Part shown: positions 55,501-64,000 of the stretch, one piece after another
Numbering within the stretch: position 1 is the stretch's first letter
Layout of the letters: every line of letters starts with the position of its first letter
From: Beroe forskalii
Taxonomy: Eukaryota; Ctenophora; Nuda; Beroida; Beroidae
Direction: 5' to 3'
Assembly: GCA_011033025.1 (NCBI GenBank)
Contig: WFMF01000254.1
Coordinates: 1 to 64,000, forward strand
Length of the DNA stretch: 64,000 bases
The notes under the pieces: generated by a model
Databases searched by the model: none
Seen by the model: only the letters and a program-made list of their open reading frames with translations
What the model was told of the DNA's origin: nothing
Program-made: the position numbers and the translations under genes

Positions 55501-57384
55501 CGGCAGATTACCGAGTTACCATTTTCTCCTTCGGTTTAGCGATCAGTGGACCTCTCCAATTGAACTATAAACATCAGGAGTTTTGACTTGGGCGAAAATT
55601 CTTATCTCCAAAATCCCGCCTTAATTTCAAACCCCACCGAATTCCTCGGACCTAAATTCGAAGTGTTCACATAATATAATATCTGAGCCATTCATTGAAG
55701 GAGAGACATAGAATCCCCACCCCCGACCTGTATGCTTGCTAAAACCACTCTCTTCGTGTACAATTTATTAATTTCTCGAGTATATAATACACTACATTAT
55801 GTTATCAGGAGTTCTTATTGTTCTTTATATTGCTGTTCTTTATTTCTTTGCCCAAATCAACCCTGTATATTTTTGGACTCTTGCCAGGATATCCCATGTG
55901 CCATCACAAGTTGTAGAACCAACGCAGTTCTCAAACTAAAGAATAATTTTATCTACAAAACACAGTACAAAGTTGCAGTGATTCGATCAACTCATGTCTT
56001 AAGATACACCAAGTTATGTTTGCCAAAGCAAATTACACTGTTAGAGTTTCGTCATTTTCATGGTTCAAAAATGTCTCTCGGTGACGTTGAACTGCTTGGA
56101 GGATAGCTGATTCCATCTTTAGAATTTATGTCCCTTCAAAGATTCAGAGTTCAATCATGTCAAAGGTGAATCGTGGCATTGGGAGTTACCATTTTGATTG
56201 ATATATTGTAGAAATTATCTGAGCAACCTACAAGTAAACGCATTCTCATTTTCACGTGCGCGTTCTTAAAGAATTGGCACTAAAACGTGAGCCTATTGCC
56301 GTGCCTATTGTGACCCTTTGAACACCCCCTGAACCGCGAATTAGTGCTACTTTAGCATTCTCAGCTCCTCATAGTACTTAACCTACATCTCAGATGTTTT
56401 ATTTTGCTGTTTTTCTATTTTACTGCGAACTATACACCCTCTTTGCAGGTACATTTAATTCACCAATCAACAAATTAACTTTTAATTATGCAACATTCAA
56501 CAATAGGTATGTATGTAATGATAAGTATAAACGCTATATACTATGTTAGCTATGCGCAACTTCTGTTTTATTCAAACGTTTTTCACTATATATTGCTTCT
56601 CTGGCCATCGCGAGCTTACATATTATACTGTAAAACCCAGTATAATCTCATAATAAGACATGCGTAAACCAACCTAGCATATATTATATCATAGTTGGAG
56701 CAGTATAAATTCAGTTTACCAAATCATTAGTCCGCGCTGCTGAACCAACTTATTTCTCATTTTGTCAGTTATAATGAAGTCTAGAATGATAATGCAGGCT
56801 GTAATTTACATAAATTAGGGAGATACTATGTGCTGTGTTGAGGGTAGGCTGTTCACAGATGCATTTCACAAATGAGATTAATGATCCAATGACTAAGAGT
56901 AAGACCGGCCTACTCAAGACCACTCAAGGAGCTAGGACTATAACAACGTCTTGTTCGTTATACTTATACGTTTGATATTCTTGAGCGCTGGTGTCTCGGA
57001 GTAGAAATATTACTTTTCAATCCTACGGAACTTATTTTAGATCCTGCGATAGAGGACTGGGGTTCAATTTGTAAAGATCCTATTATTGAAAAAGCATTTC
57101 TGTAAAAAGAATCGCTGTATCCTGGCATGTAACTCTTTGTATCACGGTGTACCGAGCTGTATCAGCCACGATTTGATAGGATTGCTCTTCCTCGGCGCTG
57201 AGATGACCATACTTGGTAAAAATAAGTTGACACAAACTTAGGATTCTATTTTGGTCCTACGCGTTGCGTGTTGCGTTTGTTTTTATTGAAAATATAGTAC
57301 CCTTTCAACACTTATTAATCTATACGGAGTTTTATGCGTCAACTTTATTATGTTATGCTGTGCACATCTAGTAAGCCCTTAGCA

Positions 57385-57465
57385 TTGACGTCAGTATCAT
57401 AGTTTAAAGTTGAGCATTGATGACATTAAACCGCCTATTCTTCAAACGCGACCGAAATAGACGCT
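57385..57465. mobile_element. Fragment of the AACCGCCTATT family
   Basis: TTGACGTCAGT (near 57387) followed by GATGACATTAAACCGCCTAT (57418 onward) and TCAAACGCGACC. Confidence 0.4.
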
Positions 57466-59459
57466 TTGGCTGCCGAATATATAGTGCTGTTTAAATGCCA
57501 GTAACAAGCTTTAATCTTTCGAAGCTCTTTTATATTGCCCGCCTTCTACTAAGTCTCAGTCTAACGCTATTTTGAAGTCGAAAGATTGCCTCGTTCATGA
57601 AGATCAAACCTCAGTCATGAGTTAACACAGGATCATTAGATCAATCGCCCTGTGAATCGCTGGCATTCATTTCTCAAATAAGGATTCGGTACCGTTTTTG
57701 GAAATTTTCAACTACCGCAGATATTCACTACGTTTCCACCACAATAAAACTCTGATATTATAACCATGATTATGACAAACCGTGATATTATTGCAACACT
57801 TTCGTAGATCCGTCTGAAAAAGCTCTGTCAGGCGTTGCCTGACCCCCTCGCGCGCGCGAATTTAAAATAATGGGTCTGATGCAAAGTCAGACAATATAAG
57901 CTCGTGTGCGCGCAGCATTCGATCCAGAACCATCTCTCTCTCTCTTCGAATCCCTGCGCTTCGCACTGCCTTCTTCCCAAAGCAGCCCTCAGTTGGGCCG
58001 TCTATGCTTATATATATATCGTATACCGTGTGACAAAGCACGAGAGGAATGTGTTGCCGGTGTAGGAGGTATAGGAATGTAAGGTTGGCGTGGAGAGCAA
58101 AGTGCCAACACAATGGCAGGCACAGCCTGGTACGATATATTTTCCCAAGTCACGTGTGTCGCGGTCGCGCGCGCGCAACGAATAAGCGCGATATGTGAGT
58201 GTGAAGGAAAACGAGCGTGACCTCAATATTAGGGTAGCTTAAATCAGTGTTATACTATTTATGAATGTAACAATTCCTTGAAGCTGTTGTTTAAATCCGG
58301 ATCAATAGCCCGTAAAATCACATGTAACTCCCAAATTCCAATGATAACGTGACACGTTTATATATGCCTGATCTCACAGAATATTTTATTCACTGTAGTC
58401 GGGTTTATACTCATGGGATGACTATGTTTTATGTTTCCCCGTCATATAGTGTACAGCATGAATTTGTCTCACAATGCTTAAGCTCGGCTATTCGGATCGC
58501 GGTTATTTTCGCGGTTATTTTCTTTTCTTGTTTCGCGGCACCAGTTATCTCTTCGGTTAAAACCGAAAACAAGGGTTAACTCACGTGTAAATTACAATGA
58601 AAACAGCACCAATAACACAAAAATGTTAATATGCTAACTGTCATCGATAGCTTGACAAAAGCCTATCTCATCCAATGTAAGCCTTACCTATCATAATTTA
58701 CTTGTGACAAGATCAAGGGTTACGTGTTAATTGGTAAACATGTTTTACTTTCTTTAATCTCTTGTGTTTTACTTTCTTTAAAACCTCCCAAACCCTATGT
58801 ATCGGCTTCCAGATTGTAATATCAACTTGAATGTAATACCAATTTGAGAGAAAAAAAAACATCGATTGATCTTGAAATTTTGATGTTATAAGAGTATTGA
58901 TAATTCATTTTTTCATTGTAAAAGTGAATTCCATTCTATCCACGATACCTTACTAGCTGTTGAGTCTTTTGGAAGGAAGTCGAGCATGAAGTCAAACCTA
59001 CGCTGGCTTTATCAATGCATTATCAGCTCAATATATTATCAATATCCAGCTAATACAGAAATATTGATCATGACTGACATTGGAAGAGTGTTTCCTTCGT
59101 ATTTCCTTTCTTCGTCTAGATCATAGGTTTCAGCGCGGAATCTAGAAATTTATTCTTATCTACTCATTTGCAAGATTTCCTGTATTACAATAAAATGTGG
59201 GGCTCATAAACTTCATAATATCTTAATTCCAGTTGTGATTTTTTTTCCTCGTTTACTCGAATTTCGAAAGCTAACATAAAAATATAAAATCCATACAAAT
59301 TAATTGTTTCGCTTATTTTCAGCCTCCAGATTACTTGTTTTATTCTCAATAACGAGGATTTTTAAAATATATGACCAAAGTATAAGTGATAAGAGTCTGA
59401 TTAGTTTTACTAACAGTAAATTTCCGGTGACGTCAATATAAAATCATAAGTTCTGACAT

Positions 59460-59500
59460 GTATGGTGTATGGTTATCATATGGTGTATGGTTATGATAAA
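59460..59500. repeat. 19-bp direct duplication
   Basis: ATGGTGTATGGTTATSATA occurs twice, back to back. Confidence 0.8.
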
Positions 59501-59785
59501 CCTATTACTATTAGTATAATGTAAATCTCTTCCAGTCTCCAGATGTTTCCTATCAGTATACTTGTCACACGTATACGTCTGTTCTTTCGATCAGATTTTG
59601 CTGGTCAAACTTTTATTCAGATTGTTCTAAAGTATTGAATAAAGTACTCGAATTACCGATCCAGTCAAATTTTCCACTAAAGCTCTGTCAAACAATAATA
59701 AGAATAATAAGAATAGTGGTACTATGACGGTGTGAAATTAACTGCAGGTGGCTGGTGCTCACTCTCAATTACACAACTTTTCCTC

Positions 59786-59862
59786 GCGCGCGAACTTAAT
59801 ACGCGGTTGATTATCATGGTTCTAAATAGCTGATTCATGACATCAAACCACCTATTACTCGA
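59786..59862. mobile_element. Diverged copy of the AACCGCCTATT family
   Basis: CGCGCGCGAACTTAATACGC at the left and CATCAAACCACCTATTACTC at the right are imperfect inverted ends with the central ATGACATCA in place of the CRE. Confidence 0.45.
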
Positions 59863-61647
59863 ACATTATATTTTGTCATGTGTGATGGCATTGAATTCAA
59901 TTAAGGAGGAGCTGTGTCATGTAATATGTTCCATCACCGCTCAGTTTGGCAGTGTTCATATCGTTACTCTCTTTATGTCTGCAGTGCAACTCATTTCGCT
60001 GCTGCTCATCTTAAATACAGGATTATTATGTTTGGTATTTTAGCGGATTTTATTCCTTAAATAGTTCTCCTTATTTTAGGTAATGGGATTCTGATCTGAG
60101 CTATTATTAAACTTTCTCCAGATTATTCCCCGGAAATTAGCCAATTCTGCGCGCGCTTCAAATTCAATGAAAATTGAAAAAATTCAAGTTCGTCGGAAGA
60201 CTGAAACTAGGTCTAGTGTCTCTCTTCAAATGAAATAGTTCTTATCCTGTTGTTTTTCAAAAAGTGAAAGTTAATGAGGTTTTTGAGCACTATTCTACTT
60301 TTTCCCCAGCTAGGATTTCTCTCTTCCACACCGTCATCATACTGTCTCCTGTGTCTCGACTTCGTACAAACAATCAGCTCTTCGAGCTGCGTGATTCACT
60401 CAGTAGGTATCCCAATCAAATCCTCCTTTACTATGCCACCTGAGCTGTGTTCCAACTTAATATGCTACTATCTAACGTAATACTACTAAATTACTATCTC
60501 AATTAGTGATGCTTCATTACATTTCACTATTCCAATACCGGCTCATGATATAACCCTACATTGAAACGTGATATATTGATTGCCATCATCAGCGCTCTTC
60601 CTTTCATTGTCCTCCTCCTCTTCCAGTGACCTGGATCAATTGTTGTTGAGTTGTTATGTTCTTATGGGGGGGGGTTGTTCAAAGGACTTATTACGCCCTC
60701 CCTGGTAACAGATGTTAACTTATATACTCCTATCTTTTGAGTTTTGATATTATGTAATATGTTAGTAATTTATCTTTTTCGTATGTTTTTAGTGAGGAAT
60801 AAACCACATGTTTCGTGCAATATAGTCCTCATCTGGATCAAAACATACACAAACATTTCTAAATTACCTGCTCTTTATCCAGTGATTCTTGCCTCTTGGA
60901 AAACGTTATTATTATTGTCTTTGATTAGTTTGGAGAAGTTCCAAAAGTGATATGCTTCGCTACACTTGGACCTTGAACACCTGTGCGCTTGATAACTTAA
61001 AATGATTGCAGGTACTATATCCCTTTTCGTTTTGTTTTAATGAAGTTTTGGACATTTTTGTTCCATTGTCATCGCATTACCTCAGCATTTCATGGTGATT
61101 GATTGCATTTGAAGTCATTGACTTACAATATTGGAAGTTATCGCAGAATTGGAGGTTAGCCTGATAAGAGCGAACTTGCTCAGTGCTCTTCTTTAGCTAC
61201 AAAAGTTGACAATATCATCTTGGGGCCTTGCCTCGTCTCAGCTACTCGCTCTAGTTGGAAATTTCAATGATGAATGATACCTTTAATATACCTTTTGTGT
61301 CCGGTGTCCCATTCGAATATTGTCCCATATTTCTGAGAATCTCACGTGCCTTTTGTGGGCCTTGCCCACCATATACATTGATCATACGTAACGCGCAGCA
61401 CTATAGTGTTTCAGCGGCACCGGTGGTACCAGTCTAGCTTTGTTTATGTTCATTGTTCATTCTGTTGAACTGAACACATTTCAGGACTCGGTTTACCCTT
61501 TGAAAGTTTCAAGTGTAGAACTGTGTGTAGTGTACAGCACTGTTGTAACTCTATAGCTTCCCAAAGTCACACCCTGCGTTAATATTATTCTAAGGTTGAT
61601 ATAGTGAGCTCTTGTACACGTTAAACTTCGGCAATAAGTTGGCAGTT

Positions 61648-61755
61648 CAATACGTCATCAACTGCCTACAGTGTGCTATAATAATGACGTCATCAACTTC
61701 CTACATTGTGCTATGAAAATGACGTCATCTTAACTGCATATTTCTCGTGTGATCA
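61648..61755. repeat. 35-bp tandem repeat with CRE sites
   Basis: Three copies at 35-bp spacing of ACGTCATCAACTGCCTACAG-type sequence followed by TGTGCTATAATAATG. Complete TGACGTCA sites lie at 61685-61692 and 61720-61727; the first copy has ATACGTCA. The last unit ends TTAACTGCATATTTCTCGTG, resembling the end of the dispersed family. Confidence 0.8.
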
Positions 61756-62991
61756 TATTCATATACGTTCCGGTAATTTTACTGAATTTTATTGTACATG
61801 AAATGTACACGAAATCGAATCAAGCCTGGTTTGTCAACTGTAACATAAGATCTGGCATCAGGAAATAAGATCAGGAAATATAGGAACTACTTCCTTCGGT
61901 ATTCATTGCGCTCTGAGCTGTACTCTGGTTTACGTCAGTCCTAGATTACGTCATCGAATGCGTCAATATAATTTTCACGATTAAGTAATGAGAGTCAGTC
62001 TTTGCCGCACCTTGCTTTCTTTATCATATTTTCAGTTTCAATAATTATCGTGGTTTCGCCTCCTTTTATTGACGTAGCTTGTTCATTGAATTAGTTGCCG
62101 GACTCCCATATTTCATTGTGTGCTGGGTCTTGTAATGTGTATCTTTCCGTAGTGTTATGTGCTTTTTGAATTGTAATTACTTTTTCTTCTGGGCCTATTT
62201 TCCATTTCCGTTTTGTTTTCTGACAATTTTAGAATGTGAAATTGAATTCTATATTCCAAACTGAAACACGGTCCGGTCCTCGGACTTGTAATTTTTTTCT
62301 TTGAAATTCACGAAATTCACAAGATCCTTCGTTCAAAGCCTAACTTGGTCAAAATATTATCACTGCACGACCTGCTGAATACACTCAACTCTATAGAGTC
62401 AAGAACTCCCAAATTTAAACTTTTCACAATTTGTTGTTATAAACATCACCATTGCCAGACCAACAATACTTTTCTCAAGCAACTATAATTATACTTTAGT
62501 GTGCATTGGATTGATAAATCACATCTGATCGCTATTTGATAGATCGCACAAATCGCAGTTGATCGCTATAAATATATCTCTCGATTGCTCGGGAAGTTTG
62601 GCTCCAACATCAGCTCTGTAGTCGTGCATGGTGCCCTACTGTTAGCATGAACTCCTAACAATTCTAACATTCTGCCAACATCTTATAATGATACTACTAC
62701 TGTAGTGTACACTCTCAATATAACCGTCAAGAGTCAAGACGAACCCATAATCAAGGTGTATAATAATATTACATTACTAATTTATATTATTCGAGACCCT
62801 CGTGCACTGTATGTCAACCAATGTAATACTATACCATGTCTTCGTTAATTCGAAATTTGTTTATCTTTAAACAGTCATATTTTATTAGTATTATTATTAG
62901 TATTGCATACACAAAGTTGTTTCCTCGATATATATTTTGTTTTGAAATTCCTTACACTCGTCTCGTTTTATATGAAGAGTTGTTGTAAGAT

Positions 62992-63088
62992 ATGGGGTTG
63001 CTAAAGAAGAAGAAAGATGGAAAGAACCCGAGTAAAACTCCTGCATCAAATCGCTTCAACAAACCTAAGTCTCCCTTGGAGATTGTTG
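62992..63088 (+). CDS. First coding exon of a gene running off the window, family unknown
   Basis: ATG in fair context (AGATATGG) opens 32 codons, MGLLKKKKDGKNPSKTPASN then RFNKPKSPLEIV, up to a strong donor (GTACGT at 63089), phase 1. The sequence is Lys/Pro-rich and probably disordered. A perfect-looking acceptor at 63150 (TTTTCTCTCCTCTAG) could start a further small exon in the matching phase (LQNSNVSHKMLHVPVIAL). Confidence 0.5.
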
Positions 63089-63253
63089 GTACGTTGCCAA
63101 AACAAATCTCTTTCCGAATAAATTTTGCTTTTGTCTTTTCTCTCCTCTAGACCTTCAAAATTCAAACGTCTCCCACAAAATGTTGCATGTTCCAGTGATC
63201 GCGCTCTGTAACTGTTCTTCAACCCATCTTCTTGAACCACTGTTTTGAACCAG

Positions 63254-63650
63254 CGCCCCCTCAGAGCCCTTCTCCACCGCCCCCACCTTCACAAACCGGA
63301 AGAAAGAGCCCGTCCTACCCCGGGACAGAATGGACAGCTGCGGCAGCAACAAGAGCGGCAACAGCGTAGACAACGGCGCGGCAGCGCAAGCCGCCGCCGC
63401 GCTGGCCACGCCCACTGCCGCCACCACGCCGTCAGGGCACGTGTCGCGCGGCGCACGGACCCACCAGCGCTCAGCCAGCTCCTCGTCAGCCAGCCAGCGG
63501 TCCATGCACAGATCCCACAGTGGGTCCAGGAGACCCGTGTCCGGCCCCGTGGCGGCAGGGGTGGAACCCACAGCCACCGGACTGAGAGCATTGGGGCCAG
63601 CTCCACCTCCAGTGGATCCACCACTTCCAGCCATAGAGCCCTCCCTCCCG
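63254..63650 (+). CDS. Ser/Ala/Pro-rich exon of the right-end gene
   Basis: Sharp rise in GC. Acceptor TTGAACCAG, donor GTAACT at 63651. The only frame open throughout reads APSEPFSTAPTFTNRKKEPV, MDSCGSNKSGNSVDNGAAA and THQRSASSSSASQRSMHRSH, about 132 disordered residues. This frame needs entry phase 2, whereas the exon at 62992-63088 leaves phase 1, so an intermediate exon or another frame is needed. Minus-strand frames of 193 and 111 codons over the same bases are Trp/Leu-rich shadows. Confidence 0.45.
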
Positions 63651-64000
63651 GTAACTATTGTACTGAAGTGTTTCGTTAACAGTTTGTTTAAACGTTTTGT
63701 TTTGTAAGGGGTAATGGAGGGACAGTTGAAAGACACCGTGATTTAAACAAAATCATCTCTTGCACAAAGTCCAACGAAGTGAAAGACATGACCACCTATT
63801 TGTCATATATCCACAAATGGTATGCACTATGCTATTTTAGGTAGCTTATGGCTAGCTACTGTATTCGCCAATTATTTGCTGGGGACAAAATTCTGCTGCG
63901 ATCCTATATAACGCTAACAATTATTATTTCGGTCAATTATTTCATGAGGTTACTTAAAGTGCACCGTGAAACATCGATTCGTTTGAATTAACGAATAAAT
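63651..64000. other. Intronic sequence at the window end
   Basis: AT-rich sequence after the donor at 63651; no further exon seen before the window ends. Confidence 0.5.

Larger units (their letters stand above)
54743..62991. other. Long noncoding stretch
   Basis: About 8 kb with no supported exon. Open frames at 55732-56106, 57862-58226 (minus) and 58349-58579 lack domain or splice support. Contains the GTGCCC array, CRE-family fragments and CG dinucleotide-rich patches (57848, 58165). Confidence 0.5.

Noticed and set aside
55322..55586. Two frames giving MCPRC-type peptides
   Set aside because: Product of the GTGCCC minisatellite; shared by two frames, which a real gene would not be.
63246..63248. 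Possible programmed TGA read-through (selenocysteine-like) joining the frame from 63151 with the exon at 63254
   Set aside because: The acceptor at 63253 explains the frame without read-through, and no selenoprotein family or insertion element was recognised.
63155..63736. 193-codon minus-strand frame
   Set aside because: Antisense shadow of the GC-rich exon; the plus strand has fitting splice sites and more natural disordered composition.

Overview
The window reads as nuclear DNA of an animal. It is clearly AT-rich, very sparse in genes, and its genes are cut into short exons by introns of hundreds to thousands of bases with GT/AG ends. The protein families are animal ones: a Shank-type ankyrin block, a secreted von Willebrand factor D protein and DNase II. 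The high load of small inverted-repeat elements and tandem repeats fits a marine invertebrate, perhaps a non-bilaterian, but I cannot fix the phylum. Most of the window is intergenic or intronic; no bacterial operon, CRISPR array, rRNA or convincing tRNA was seen.

Layout. From 1 to 21 kb there are only isolated candidate exons (5610-5672, 9345-9401, 15118-15192, 18856-19163) among repeats, including a nine-copy 32-bp array at 18303-18590 carrying CACGTG E-boxes. From 21.3 to 31.6 kb on the + strand lies the best-supported spliced gene, a Shank-like ankyrin-repeat protein. Six exons keep a continuous frame; a retained-intron 3' end with its own polyadenylation signal is visible after exon 5, and a weak candidate last exon lies at 31502-31620. 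From 34.3 down to 32.3 kb on the - strand is an intact single-exon gene for a secreted 672-residue protein with a vWF type D domain, into which a second copy of its own N-terminal Cys-rich module is inserted. At 39.36-40.45 kb on the + strand is an intronless DNase II gene with both catalytic histidines but one frameshift.

From 41 to 51 kb the sequence is repeat-dominated: a Cys-rich transposase-like relic, multi-hairpin MITEs, a CRE-containing palindrome, a tail-to-tail pair of retroelement 3' ends, a 143-bp and a 132-bp tandem array, and a cluster of CCCTTCGGG hairpins. At 52.2-54.7 kb (+) two exons encode a Glu-rich then Lys-rich disordered protein with a good polyadenylation signal. The interval 54.7-63.0 kb is mostly empty. 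At the right end (62992 onward, +) a further gene begins and runs out of the window.

The genes do not form a visible pathway. The noncoding DNA is the more unusual part: several repeat families carry complete transcription-factor palindromes (CACGTG, TGACGTCA, TTAATTGGCCAATTAA) at regular spacing. No clearly new multi-gene system was found.
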